64,000 bases of DNA, taken from NCBI RefSeq assembly GCF_003336875.1, contig NZ_QGNJ01000002.1, forward strand, positions 1 to 64,000, given 5' to 3'. The notes under the pieces were generated by a model that ran no database searches, was not told where the DNA came from, and saw only the letters and a list, made by a program, of their open reading frames with translations. Positions 18,721-27,613 of this stretch are shown here, in pieces; position 1 is the stretch's first letter, and each line of letters begins with the position of its first letter. The position numbers were made by a program, and so were the translations under genes. This stretch comes from Oleisolibacter albus (GTDB lineage Bacteria > Pseudomonadota > Alphaproteobacteria > Azospirillales > Azospirillaceae).

Positions 18721-19170
18721 TCAGTTGCCGGTGGGGACCCAGGGGATGCGGGCCACGGGCACGCCCTCGTCGCGCAGCCGCTCGGCCTCGTCGCTGCTGG
18801 TCTCACCATAGATGGCGCGGGCGTCCGTCTCGCCATAATGGATGCGCCGCGCTTCCTCGGCGAAGCGCTCGCCCACATAATCGGCGGACTCCTCGACCTT
18901 GCGGCGCAGTTCCCGCAGCTGCGTCAGGATCTCCGCCTGCTGTGCCTTGTCCCCGGCACCATCGCCGCCGCTGCCCGGGATGGCGGCCGCTGCCGGCTCG
19001 GGCCGGCCCTTGGCGATGCGCGGCGCCATCGGCGCCTTGTCGATGCCGCTGTCGCCGCAGACCGGGCAGGTGATGGCCTGCGCCGCCGCCTGGGCCTCAT
19101 AGGCCGCGCCATTGCGGAACCAGCCCTCGAAGCGGTGGCCATGGCTGCATTTCAGTTCAAACAGGATCAT
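18721..19170 (-). CDS. DUF1178 family protein with CxxC zinc site
   Basis: A 149-aa cytosolic protein beginning MILFELKCSHGHRFEGWF, the hallmark of DUF1178. One Cys is in KCSHGH and a CPVCG pair lies near residue 38, giving a probable rubredoxin-like zinc knuckle. The C-terminal half is charged and helical and ends VARIPWVPTGN, again typical. The family is widespread in alphaproteobacteria and of unknown function. The start at 19170 is fixed by the family N terminus. Confidence 0.9.
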   Translation of the reverse strand: MILFELKCSHGHRFEGWFRNGAAYEAQAAAQAITCPVCGDSGIDKAPMAPRIAKGRPEPAAAAIPGSGGDGAGDKAQQAEILTQLRELRRKVEESADYVGERFAEEARRIHYGETDARAIYGETSSDEAERLRDEGVPVARIPWVPTGN

Positions 19171-19287
19171 CGTCGCGGTCCGCCGCCCGGGTCCTCGGAA
19201 TCTCGGCAACAGAGGTGTCACATCCACTGCACAATGTGGTAGGGCAAAGCGGTTCAGCAAGCCGCATCCTTGCAGGGAAGCCGTGCC

Positions 19288-19890
19288 ATGACGCCAGCCG
19301 TTCCACCCGCGGTCCCGCATCCGCTGGCCGGCCCGCCCGCGGCCTGGGTGGCGCGCTTCGCGCCGCTGCTGCGGCCGGGTGGGACGGTGCTGGACCTGGC
19401 CTGCGGCGCCGGGCGGCATCTGCGCCTGTTCCGCGACCGCGGCCATCCCGTCACCGGTGTGGATCGGGATCTGCGGGGCGTGGCGGACCTGCGCGATCAG
19501 CCGATGGTCACGCTGGTCGAGGCGGATCTGGAGAACGGCAATCCCTGGCCGCTGACCGGGCGGTTCGCCGGCATCGTGGTGACCAATTACCTGTACCGTC
19601 CCCTGTTCCCGGCCCTGCTGGACAGTCTGGAGCCGGGGGGCGTGCTGCTGTACGAGACCTTCGCCCAGGGCAACCAGCGCTTCGGCCGGCCGTCCAGCCC
19701 GGCCTTCCTGTTGCGCAGCGGCGAGTTGCTGGACCTGGTCCGTGGCCGGCTCCAGGTCGTGGCCTATGAGCATGGCGAGGTCGCCAGCCCCAAGGCCGCC
19801 GTGGTCCAGCGTCTGTGCGCCGTGCAGGACCGGACGGCAGTGCCCGATCTCGGCGGGGATCCCGAACCGCGGCCGCTGCCGGCGGTCTGA
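19288..19890 (+). CDS. class I SAM-dependent methyltransferase
   Basis: A 200-aa Rossmann methyltransferase. Motif I is VLDLACGAGRHLRLF near residue 38, the acidic end of strand 2 is VTGVDRD, and TNYLYRPLFP near 100 takes the place of the catalytic loop, followed by LEPGGVLLYETF. It is similar to TehB-like small methyltransferases, whose substrate cannot be inferred. CAGGGA precedes ATG 19288. It ends 104 bp before the ethylene-receptor-like kinase, but the intervening DNA is AT-rich and likely holds a separate promoter. Confidence 0.88.
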   Translation: MTPAVPPAVPHPLAGPPAAWVARFAPLLRPGGTVLDLACGAGRHLRLFRDRGHPVTGVDRDLRGVADLRDQPMVTLVEADLENGNPWPLTGRFAGIVVTNYLYRPLFPALLDSLEPGGVLLYETFAQGNQRFGRPSSPAFLLRSGELLDLVRGRLQVVAYEHGEVASPKAAVVQRLCAVQDRTAVPDLGGDPEPRPLPAV

Positions 19891-19994
19891 GCCTGTCGTT
19901 GGATTGTTATAGTCCATATGGTTTGTTCGCCAGAACCATAAGAATGCATATAAACTCCCTGCCCGCCGGATAGGCGCCGGGAGGACAGGGAGAC
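19891..19994 (+). promoter_or_regulatory. AT-rich promoter region of the ethylene-type kinase
   Basis: Unusually AT-rich for this genome. TATGGTT (19917-19923) and AACCATA (19934-19940) form a 7-bp inverted repeat, and ATGCATATAAAC near 19944-19955 offers a -10-like TATAAA. An operator overlapping a promoter is plausible; no transcription start is proven. Confidence 0.4.
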
Positions 19995-21599
19995 ATGGAC
20001 GCTCTACGCTTCGTCATCGATCCGGCCCCCTTCATGCCGCATGGCATGTGCCTGCTGTGGGACCCGGTGCTGATCTGGCTGCATCTGCTGTCCGACGGTG
20101 CCATCGGGCTGGCCTATTTCTCCATTCCGGTGGCACTGGTGGTCTTCGCCCGCCGCCGCCGCGATCTGGCGTACAAATGGATGTTCCTGCTGTTCGGCGC
20201 CTTCATCTTCGCCTGCGGCACCACCCATTTCTTCGGGGCCTGGACCCTGTGGAACGCCAATTACGTGGCGGAGGGACTGGTGAAGGGCTTCACCGCCATC
20301 GTCTCCATCGCCACGGCCACCCTGCTGTGGCCGCTGATCCCCCGCGCCCTGGCGCTGCCCAGCCCGGCGGCCCTGCGCCAGGCCAATGCCGCCCTGTCGG
20401 CCCAGATCGCCGAACGCATCCGGGCCGAGGAGGATGTGCGCCACAGCAATGCCCGGCTGAACGAGGCCATCAAGGCGCTGCGGGCCAGCGAGGCGCGCTA
20501 CGCCGGCATCGTCAACAATGCGGCCGACGCCATTTTCGTGCTGGCGGTGGAGCCGGACGGCAGTCTGCGCTATGCGGCGGCCAACCCGGTGCTGCTGCGG
20601 CTGCTGGAGCGCGGCGAAAGCGGGGTCATCGGGGCGGTCCCAGGCGATATCCTGTCGGCGGAAGCCAGCGCCATGCTGGAGCGGCAGGCCGGCGCCGCCA
20701 TCCGCACCCGGGCGCCGGTGCAGTTCGAAACACAGGACGAGATATCGGGCCGGCGGCAGGTGTTCCAGACGCTGCTGGCCCCGGTGCTGGAGCCGGAAAG
20801 CGGTACCGTGGTGCAGATCATCGGCACCGTCCGCGATCTCACCGCCTATCGGGCGCTGCAGCAGGACCTGGCGCAGGCGGCCAAGCTGGCGACCCTGGGC
20901 ACCATGGCCGCCGGTGTCGCCCACGAGGTGAGCCAGCCGCTGAACGCCATCCGCATCACCGCCACCGACTGCGTCGAGGTGCTGGCCGAGACGGCGCCCG
21001 ACCTGGACTATGTCCGCGAGGGGCTGGTCACCATCCGCGACCAGTCGGCGCGCATGGGCGGCATCGTCGATCAGATGCGGCAGTTCGGCCGCCGCGAGAC
21101 GCGCGAACCGGCCGCTTTCGACCCGGCGGAGCCGGTGCGCCGGGCGGTGTCCCTGCTGGAGCGTTCCTTTGCCAGCGAGGATGTGGCGCTGACGCTGGCC
21201 ATGCCGGACAGCCTGCCCCCGGTGCAGGGTCAGCCCAACCGGCTGGAACAGGTGGTCATCAATCTGCTGACCAATGCCCGCGACGCCATTGGCGAGCGGC
21301 GGCAGGCCGATCCCGCCGCTCCCCCCGGACGCATCCATCTGTCCGCGGCGGCGGAGGGGGCGGCCGTGCGCATCCTGGTGGAAGACAACGGCACCGGACT
21401 GTCGCCGGAGGCGGCGGCCCATCTGTTCGATCCCTTTTTCACCACCAAGGATGGCGACAAGGGCATGGGGCTGGGTCTGTCGATCTGCGCCAGCATCATC
21501 GGCGGCATGGGGGGCCGGATCGAGGGCCACTCCCGGCCCGGCGGGGCCAGTTTCAGCATCACCCTGCCGCAGCGGCAGGACCCGGGAGGACATCCATGA
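19995..21599 (+). CDS. ethylene-receptor-like membrane histidine kinase
   Basis: A 534-aa kinase whose N terminus matches the copper-dependent ethylene-binding domain of plant ETR1. Three membrane helices lie at about 22-50, 62-82 and 92-112. Helix 1 has SDGAIGLAYFSIP and helix 2 has FIFACGTTHFFGAW. With a constant offset of nine, ETR1 Asp25, Tyr32, Ile35, Pro36, Ile62, Cys65 and His69 correspond to Asp34, Tyr41, Ile44, Pro45, Ile71, Cys74 and His78 here, all identical. A PAS domain (about 160-285), HisKA with His310 in VAHEVSQPLNAIRI and a HATPase (GLGLSICASIIGG) follow. A receiver gene overlaps the stop. Cu(I) and ethylene binding are inferred from homology. Confidence 0.9.
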   Translation: MDALRFVIDPAPFMPHGMCLLWDPVLIWLHLLSDGAIGLAYFSIPVALVVFARRRRDLAYKWMFLLFGAFIFACGTTHFFGAWTLWNANYVAEGLVKGFTAIVSIATATLLWPLIPRALALPSPAALRQANAALSAQIAERIRAEEDVRHSNARLNEAIKALRASEARYAGIVNNAADAIFVLAVEPDGSLRYAAANPVLLRLLERGESGVIGAVPGDILSAEASAMLERQAGAAIRTRAPVQFETQDEISGRRQVFQTLLAPVLEPESGTVVQIIGTVRDLTAYRALQQDLAQAAKLATLGTMAAGVAHEVSQPLNAIRITATDCVEVLAETAPDLDYVREGLVTIRDQSARMGGIVDQMRQFGRRETREPAAFDPAEPVRRAVSLLERSFASEDVALTLAMPDSLPPVQGQPNRLEQVVINLLTNARDAIGERRQADPAAPPGRIHLSAAAEGAAVRILVEDNGTGLSPEAAAHLFDPFFTTKDGDKGMGLGLSICASIIGGMGGRIEGHSRPGGASFSITLPQRQDPGGHP

Positions 21600-21988
21600 C
21601 GGAGGCGGCCATGACCGACACGGCACCCGTCCACCTGCTGCTGGTGGATGACGAAGCCATCAGCGCCCTGGCGCTCGAACGGTTCCTGAAGCGCCGGGGC
21701 TTCCGCGTCAGCCTGGCCCATGACGGGCTGCGGGCGCTGGAACTGGCCGAGGCCGATCCGCCGGCCCTGCTGGTCACCGACATGCGCATGCCCCGCCTTG
21801 GCGGCGCCGATCTGGTCCGCCGCCTGCGGACGGCCCGGCCCGACCTGCCCGTGGTGGTGGTCACCGGCTACATGTCCAGCGATCCCGAGGCGGAAGGATT
21901 GTCGGGACCAGGGACAACGGTCATGACCAAGCCCCTGGACCCCGAGGCGCTGCTGCGCACGGTGCGCGGCCTGCTGGGGATCGGTTGA
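21596..21988 (+). CDS. single-domain response regulator, partner of the ethylene-type kinase
   Basis: A 130-aa receiver only. LLLVDDEAIS holds the acidic pair, LLVTDMRMPRLGG the phospho-acceptor Asp62, VVTGYM the Thr and TVMTKPL the Lys. ATG 21596 overlaps the kinase TGA as ATGA, and GGGAGGA sits five bases upstream inside the kinase gene. With no output domain it must act through protein contacts. Confidence 0.92.
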   Translation: MTEAAMTDTAPVHLLLVDDEAISALALERFLKRRGFRVSLAHDGLRALELAEADPPALLVTDMRMPRLGGADLVRRLRTARPDLPVVVVTGYMSSDPEAEGLSGPGTTVMTKPLDPEALLRTVRGLLGIG

Positions 21989-22012
21989 GACAGTTCCCCC
22001 GGTCGGGAGCGC

Positions 22013-22672
22013 TCACTGTGACCCGGCGGCAAGGCGGTCGCGCATCATCGTTACCCACAGCCGGCGCAGGGCCCGGTGCTCTGTGGCGCTGCCGCCGCCG
22101 GTGGCGACCTCCTGGATGGACATGCCGCGCAGCAGATAGACGCTCATGGTCATCAGCTCGCCCAGGCGGGCCGGGGACAGGTCGGTCTGCCCCAGCGAGG
22201 CGCCCCAGCTTTCGCCGACGGCGGCGATGAAGGCGCGGAACACGGGGGCCAGCCGGGATTGCAGGTCGGCGTCGGTACGGCAGGCCAGCGCCACCTCGAA
22301 CAGCACGTCGCGGTGGCGGCCCTGGTAGAAGCGCGACCAGGCCGCCTCCAGCAGCAGGTCCAGCCGGTCCTGGCCGGGGTCCGGCGCCATGGCCGCCACG
22401 CTGCGGGCGGCGGCGACGGACTGGAACAGCATGTCCTCCGCTGCCAGGGCCACCAGCTCGCCCTTGCTGGCGAAATGATGGGCCCAGGCCCCGCGGGACA
22501 CGCCGGCCCGGCCCAGGATGTCGGAGAGGGAGGCCCCGGCATACCCGTTGGCCGACAGGCTGTCGAGGGTGGCCTCCACCAGCCGCCGGCGCATGTCGCG
22601 CCGCCGCTGGTCCTGGGATCGCCGCTGCGGCCGCCCGGCGGCCTCCGACGGGGAAGGAGGGGTCTCGACCAT
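22013..22672 (-). CDS. TetR family transcriptional regulator
   Basis: A 219-aa regulator. After an Arg-rich start, the DNA-binding domain reads LVEATLDSLSANGYAGASL, then DILGRAGVSRGAWAHHF, a typical TetR helix-turn-helix, near residues 30-70. The C-terminal ligand domain is not assignable. It lies 56 bp downstream of ilvD on the same strand. ATG 22672 fits the domain best; the longer reading to 22855 runs into ilvD. Confidence 0.87.
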   Translation of the reverse strand: MVETPPSPSEAAGRPQRRSQDQRRRDMRRRLVEATLDSLSANGYAGASLSDILGRAGVSRGAWAHHFASKGELVALAAEDMLFQSVAAARSVAAMAPDPGQDRLDLLLEAAWSRFYQGRHRDVLFEVALACRTDADLQSRLAPVFRAFIAAVGESWGASLGQTDLSPARLGELMTMSVYLLRGMSIQEVATGGGSATEHRALRRLWVTMMRDRLAAGSQ

Positions 22673-22728
22673 TCCTGTTGCTAGGCCGGCCCGGCCCGAC
22701 GGGTCAAGGCCCGTCCGGCCCTTTCCGC

Positions 22729-24594
22729 TCACCCCCGGCGGGCGCGGGTCAGCTGGCCGACATCGCGCACCGCCCCGCGGGACGCGGAGGTGGTCAGGGC
22801 GGCATAGGCCTGCAGCGCCGCCGACACGTGCCGGTCGCGGCTGGCCGGCCGCCACGCGGCCTCGCCCCTGGCCTCCATGGCGGCGCGGCGCCTGGCCAGT
22901 TCCCCGTCATCGACGGCCAGCCGGATGCTGCGGGCGGGAATGTCGATCTCGATGCGGTCGCCCTCCTCCACCAGACCGATGGCGCCCCCCTCCGCCGCTT
23001 CGGGCGAGGCATGGCCGATGGACAGGCCGGAGGTGCCGCCGGAAAAGCGCCCGTCGGTGACCAGGGCGCAGGCCTTGCCCAGCCCCTTCGACTTCAGATA
23101 GCTGGTGGGATACAGCATCTCCTGCATGCCGGGGCCGCCCCTGGGGCCTTCATAGCGGATCACCACCACGTCGCCGGCCTCGACGCGGTTGCCCAGGATG
23201 GCGGAGACGGCATCCTCCTGGCTTTCGAACACGCGGGCGCGGCCGGTGAAGCGCAGGATGGACTGGTCCACCCCGGCCGTCTTCACGATGCAGCCCTCCT
23301 CGGCGATGTTGCCGAACAGCACAGCCAGACCGCCATCCTGGCTGAAGGCATGGGCCTTGTCGCGGATGACGCCGCCCGTGCGGTCCAGGTCCAGCTCCGC
23401 CCAGCGCGCCGACTGGCTGAACGCCTCCTGCGACGGCACGCCGCCGGGGCCGGCGCGGAAGAACCGGTGCACGTCGGGATCGCGGGTGCGGGCCACGTCC
23501 CAGCGGTCCAGCGCCGCGCCCAGGGTGGGGCTGTGGACCGTGCCGACATCGGTGTGCAGCAGCCCGGCCCGGTCCAGCTCGCCCAGGATCGACATGATGC
23601 CGCCGGCCCGGTGCACATCCTCGATATGCACATGGGAGACGGCGGGCGCCACCTTGCACAGGTTGGGCACGCGGCGGGACAGCCGGTCGATGTCGGCCAT
23701 GGTGAAGGGTACGCCCCCCTCCTGCGCCGCGGCCAGCAGATGCAGCACCGTGTTGGTGGAGCCGCCCATGGCGATGTCCAGCGACATGGCGTTCTCGAAC
23801 GCCTTGAAGCCGGCGATGGAGCGGGGCAGCACGCTTTCGTCGTCCTGCTCGTAATAGCGCCGGGCGATGCGCACGGCGGTGCGCGCCGCCTCCAGGAACA
23901 GCTCCCGGCGGTCGGCATGGGTGGCCACCACCGTGCCGTTGCCGGGTAGGGACAGGCCCAGCGCCTCGGTCAGGCAGTTCATGGAATTGGCGGTGAACAT
24001 GCCGGAGCAGGAGCCGCAGGTGGGGCAGGCCGAGCGTTCGGTCCGCGCCACATCCTCGTCCGACACGCGGTCGTCGGCGGCCATGACCATGGCGTCGATC
24101 AGGTCCAGCGCCTTGGTCTGGCCGTCGCCCAGCACCACCTTGCCCGCCTCCATCGGCCCGCCGGAGACGAAGACCGCCGGGATGTTCAGCCGCATGGCCG
24201 CCATCAGCATGCCGGGCGTGATCTTGTCGCAATTGGAGATGCAGACCAGCGCATCGGCGCAGTGGGCATTGACCATGTACTCCACCGCATCGGCGATCAG
24301 CTCGCGCGAGGGCAGGCTGTACAGCATGCCGGCGTGGCCCATGGCGATGCCGTCATCCACGGCGATGGTGTTGAACTCCTTGGCCACGCCGCCGGCCGCC
24401 GCCACCTCCGCCGCCACCAGCTGACCCAGATCCTTCAGATGCACATGGCCGGGCACGAACTGGGTGAAGGAGTTGGCGATGGCGATGATGGGCTTGCCGA
24501 AATCGCCATCCTTCATCCCGGTGGCGCGCCAGAGGGCGCGGGCGCCGGCCATGTTGCGGCCATGGGTCGAGGTGCGGGAACGGAGCTGCGGCAC
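22729..24594 (-). CDS. ilvD: dihydroxy-acid dehydratase
   Basis: It dehydrates 2,3-dihydroxy-isovalerate and its methylvalerate analogue in valine, leucine and isoleucine synthesis, using an iron-sulfur cluster. The 621-aa length is close to E. coli IlvD (616). Signature residues include [20 protein letters not shown] at the start, [13 protein letters not shown] near 120, and [19 protein letters not shown] near 195. GTG 24594 is chosen as start because it falls where the family normally begins (MPxxRS); the frame extends further but with no conserved sequence. Confidence 0.97.
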   Translation of the reverse strand: MPQLRSRTSTHGRNMAGARALWRATGMKDGDFGKPIIAIANSFTQFVPGHVHLKDLGQLVAAEVAAAGGVAKEFNTIAVDDGIAMGHAGMLYSLPSRELIADAVEYMVNAHCADALVCISNCDKITPGMLMAAMRLNIPAVFVSGGPMEAGKVVLGDGQTKALDLIDAMVMAADDRVSDEDVARTERSACPTCGSCSGMFTANSMNCLTEALGLSLPGNGTVVATHADRRELFLEAARTAVRIARRYYEQDDESVLPRSIAGFKAFENAMSLDIAMGGSTNTVLHLLAAAQEGGVPFTMADIDRLSRRVPNLCKVAPAVSHVHIEDVHRAGGIMSILGELDRAGLLHTDVGTVHSPTLGAALDRWDVARTRDPDVHRFFRAGPGGVPSQEAFSQSARWAELDLDRTGGVIRDKAHAFSQDGGLAVLFGNIAEEGCIVKTAGVDQSILRFTGRARVFESQEDAVSAILGNRVEAGDVVVIRYEGPRGGPGMQEMLYPTSYLKSKGLGKACALVTDGRFSGGTSGLSIGHASPEAAEGGAIGLVEEGDRIEIDIPARSIRLAVDDGELARRRAAMEARGEAAWRPASRDRHVSAALQAYAALTTSASRGAVRDVGQLTRARRG

Positions 24595-24700
24595 GGTACG
24601 GGGCCTCGTGTAAGAAATGGCGGAAAAGAATGTGCAACTTGATAAGGATATTACATTTAGGCCGCTGCGGCGGGCATGACAATGCTGCAACGGCGTCCAC
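24595..24700 (-). promoter_or_regulatory. AT-rich ilvD upstream region
   Basis: Between divergent ilvD and pyrF there is an AT-rich patch at about 24608-24660. On the minus strand it reads AAATGTAATATCCTTATC followed by AAGTTGCACATTC, giving TAATAT as a possible -10. No well-spaced -35 or attenuator is visible. Confidence 0.3.
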
Positions 24701-24864
24701 CGTCCCGGTTCCGCCGCGGCAGACTGCCGCCGCCGGTCCGGGCAGCGTCCCCGCCCGCTGCCGGGCAGGGGTGACCCGCGGGTGTGCGCCCTTTCTCCCG
24801 GGCGGCATCCGCGCTACATCGGGGGAACCCGCCGCCCCTTTCCGCCCGACGACCGGAGTCCGCC

Positions 24865-25632
24865 ATGACCGCCATCCCCCCCGCTTCCAGCCCCGCCAGC
24901 GCCGGGACCGGCCCGCTGACGCCGGGCGGCCGCGTCTTCGTCGCCCTGGACATGCCCGATGTGGAAGGGGCGCGGGCCATGGCGGCCAGGGTGGCCGGCC
25001 ATGTCGGCGGGGTGAAGCTGGGGCTGGAGTTCTTCCTGGCCCAGGGGCCGGCCGGCATCCGCGCGGCCATGGCGGGCCTGGACCTGCCGCTGTTCCTGGA
25101 CCTGAAGCTGCACGACATTCCCAATACCGTGGCCGGGGCCGTGCGTTCGGCCGCAGCGCTGGCCCCCCGCTTCCTGACCGTGCATGCCGCCGGCGGGCCG
25201 GCCATGCTGCGGGCGGCGGCCACGGCGGCGCGGGAGGAGGCGGCCCGTCTGGGCAAGCCGCGCATGCGCATCCTGGCCGTCACCGTGCTGACCAGCCTGG
25301 GGGACGAGGATCTGGCCGCCGTCGGTCAGGCCGCTCCCGCCGCGGCGCAGGTGCGCCGGCTGGCCCTGCTGGCCCGCGACAGCGGTGTGGACGGCATCGT
25401 CTGTTCCCCGGCGGAGGTGGCGGCGCTGCGGCCGGAGCTGGGACCCGACGTCGCCCTGATGGTGCCGGGCATCCGCCCGGCCTGGGCCGCGGCCAACGAC
25501 CAGAAACGGGTGATGACGCCGCGCCAGGCGGTGGAGGCCGGGGCCGACCATCTGGTCATCGGCCGTCCCATCACCGGCGATGCCGATCCGGCCGCCGCCG
25601 CCGCCCGCATCGCCGCGGAGCTGGGGGCATGA
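24865..25632 (+). CDS. pyrF: orotidine 5'-phosphate decarboxylase
   Basis: It makes UMP from OMP, the last step of pyrimidine synthesis. The 255-aa TIM barrel has FVALDMPD near residue 30, the catalytic LDLKLHDIPNT (Asp-Lys-x-x-Asp) near 80, and the phosphate-binding VPGIRP and HLVIGRPI near the end. An N-terminal Ala/Pro/Ser-rich leader of about 25 residues is extra. ATG 24865 has CGGAG eight bases upstream. The stop overlaps the trpF start. Confidence 0.97.
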   Translation: MTAIPPASSPASAGTGPLTPGGRVFVALDMPDVEGARAMAARVAGHVGGVKLGLEFFLAQGPAGIRAAMAGLDLPLFLDLKLHDIPNTVAGAVRSAAALAPRFLTVHAAGGPAMLRAAATAAREEAARLGKPRMRILAVTVLTSLGDEDLAAVGQAAPAAAQVRRLALLARDSGVDGIVCSPAEVAALRPELGPDVALMVPGIRPAWAAANDQKRVMTPRQAVEAGADHLVIGRPITGDADPAAAAARIAAELGA

Positions 25633-26282
25633 GCGTCCAGGTCAAGATCTGCGGCATCACCGAACCGGTGGCCATGGCCGCCGCCGTCGAGGGCGGCGCC
25701 CGCTATGTCGGGCTGGTGTTCTATCCGCGCTCGCCCCGCTGCGTGACGGTGCCGACGGCGGCGGAGCTGGCGCGCATGGCCCCCACCGGCATGCGGCTGG
25801 TCGGCCTGTTCGTCGATCCCGACGACGCGCTGCTGCGGCAGGTGGTCGGCAGCGTGCCGCTGGACCTGATCCAGCTGCACGGGGAGGAGACGCCGGCGCG
25901 GGTCAAGGCCGTCCGCGACTCCTTCGCCATCGAGGTGATGAAGGCGGTCAAGGTGGCCGACGGCGCCGATCTGGACGCGGCCGCCGCCTATGAGGATGTG
26001 GCCGACCGGCTGCTGTTCGATGCCAAGCCGCCGAAGAACGTGGCCGCCCTGCCCGGCGGCAACGGCCTGTCCTTCGACTGGTCGCTGCTGGCCGGCCGTT
26101 CCTGGCGCCGGCCCTGGATGCTGTCGGGCGGGCTGACGCCGGAAACGGTGGCCGACGCCGTGCGGGCCACCGGCGCCCCGGCCGTGGATGTCTCCTCCGG
26201 TGTCGAGGACCGGCCCGGCCACAAGGACCCGGCGCGCATCCTGGCCTTCCTGCGGGCCGCCCGCGGAGCCACGCCCGGCTGA
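25629..26282 (+). CDS. trpF: phosphoribosylanthranilate isomerase
   Basis: It isomerises phosphoribosylanthranilate in tryptophan synthesis. The 217-aa barrel has VKICGIT near residue 5 (catalytic Cys), YVGLVFYPRSPR, IQLHGEE near 80, LLFDAKPP near 135 (catalytic Asp), MLSGGLTPE near 165 and DVSSGVE near 188. It overlaps pyrF by ATGA. No trpB or trpA follows, so the usual trpFBA order is broken here or lies elsewhere. Confidence 0.97.
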   Translation: MSVQVKICGITEPVAMAAAVEGGARYVGLVFYPRSPRCVTVPTAAELARMAPTGMRLVGLFVDPDDALLRQVVGSVPLDLIQLHGEETPARVKAVRDSFAIEVMKAVKVADGADLDAAAAYEDVADRLLFDAKPPKNVAALPGGNGLSFDWSLLAGRSWRRPWMLSGGLTPETVADAVRATGAPAVDVSSGVEDRPGHKDPARILAFLRAARGATPG

Positions 26283-26349
26283 AGCCGCGATCGGCTGAGA
26301 CCGCGATCGGCCCCCCCCCGGCGGGAACGTGCCCCCGGGCGGGAACGGG

Positions 26350-26592
26350 TCAGACCAGGATGTCCATGAACATGCCGCGGCGGTAGCGGGCCGGCAGGCG
26401 CAGGATGCCGTCCACCATCAGGGCCGCCAGTTCCAGCGGATTGGGCCAGCGGTTGCCGGCGCGGCCGGGGGCCGGCATGCGTCCCGCGGGCCGGGCCGGG
26501 GTGGTGCCGCGGCCTTCGCCGCTGCCGATGACGGGGCCGCCGCCGAAGGGGGCGCTGGGGCCGCCCGCCCCGGTCCGCCGTGTCTCAACCAT
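26350..26592 (-). CDS. small hypothetical protein, 80 aa
   Basis: Not recognised. The frame has almost exclusively G or C in third positions, as the real genes here do. The C-terminal half, WPNPLELAALMVDGILRLP followed by ARYRRGMFMDILV, looks like a folded or membrane-associated helix, while the N-terminal half is Gly/Pro/Arg-rich. A GAGG precedes ATG 26592. It faces away from the RluA-type gene and is convergent with trpF. Conservation has not been tested. Confidence 0.5.
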   Translation of the reverse strand: MVETRRTGAGGPSAPFGGGPVIGSGEGRGTTPARPAGRMPAPGRAGNRWPNPLELAALMVDGILRLPARYRRGMFMDILV

Positions 26593-26821
26593 GACCCCGC
26601 CTCATCTCTGCCGGTCCGCCGTCCTCTCCCCTTCTACAGCAGATGGCGGCGCGGCGCACGGGGCAAGGGTGGGGAGCGCCCCTGTCCATCCGGATGCAGG
26701 CCCAACCGCCGGGGCCGGCGGGGTGGTCCGCTTTTCCAGCGGCAGCGGCGCCGACAGTTCCACCGGGCGCCCGGGGGCGCTATACCGGGCGCCTGATCCC
26801 TTTCGCATCTGGTCCGGCCCC

Positions 26822-27613
26822 ATGACCCCGCTCGATCTCGAATCCCGCCTGCTGCACCGTGACGGGCTGATGCTGATCCTGGACAAGCCGGCCGGTGTGG
26901 CCGTGCATGCCGGGCCGGGAGGCGGCGACAATCTGGAACGGCATTTCGAGGCGCTGCGCTTCGGCCTGCCACGGCCGCCGGCCCTGGCGCACCGGCTGGA
27001 CCGCGACACCTCGGGCTGTCTGGTGCTGGGGCGGCATCCCAAGGCCCTGCGCAAGCTGGGCATCCTGTTCCAGGACGGGCGGGTGAAGAAGACCTACTGG
27101 GCCGCGGTGCTGGGCGGCCCCGCCGGCGATGGCGGCAGCGTCGATGCGGCCCTGGCCAAGCGCAGCGACGCCAGGCGCGGCTGGCGCATGATCGTGGCCG
27201 AGGACGGGCAGAAGGCGGTGACGGAGTGGCGGGTGCTGGGCCGCGCCAGCCTGCCGGGCATCGGTCCCATCGCCTTCCTGGAACTGAACCCGCTGACCGG
27301 GCGCACCCATCAGATCCGCGTCCACTGCCAACTGCTGGGCTGCCCGGTGCTGGGTGATCCCGTCTATGGCGGCAAGCCGCAGACGCCCGAAGGGCAGGCG
27401 CTGGCCCTGCACCTGCACAGCCGCAGCATCACCGTGCCGATCCAGGCCAGCAAGCCGCCGGTGACGGCGGTGGCCCCGGTGCCGCCGCACATGCGGGCGG
27501 CCCTGGCCGCCTGCGGCTGGGCGGGGGAAGCGGTGTCCACGGCCGATGCCCCGGCCGATGCCCCGGTCAGTCCTCCGGCCACGCCGGCCGCATCTCCAGC
27601 GCCCGGCGCGTGA
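26822..27613 (+). CDS. RluA family pseudouridine synthase
   Basis: It isomerises uridine in rRNA or tRNA. In the 263-aa protein LILDKPAGVAVHAGPGG begins the catalytic domain, HRLDRDTSGCLVLGR near residue 58 holds the catalytic Asp, and LNPLTGRTHQIRVHC near 160 is the RluA/RsuA motif. There is no S4 domain. The C-terminal 30 residues are a low-complexity Ala/Pro tail that overlaps the 3' end of the convergent gene. The target nucleotide is unknown. The start follows the family; upstream sequence in the frame is unconserved. Confidence 0.93.
   Translation: MTPLDLESRLLHRDGLMLILDKPAGVAVHAGPGGGDNLERHFEALRFGLPRPPALAHRLDRDTSGCLVLGRHPKALRKLGILFQDGRVKKTYWAAVLGGPAGDGGSVDAALAKRSDARRGWRMIVAEDGQKAVTEWRVLGRASLPGIGPIAFLELNPLTGRTHQIRVHCQLLGCPVLGDPVYGGKPQTPEGQALALHLHSRSITVPIQASKPPVTAVAPVPPHMRAALAACGWAGEAVSTADAPADAPVSPPATPAASPAPGA

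Noticed and set aside
26285-26319. Two CCGCGATCGGC copies 16 bp apart followed by a run of nine C after trpF
   Set aside because: Short direct repeats with no T run; too little to call a terminator or operator.
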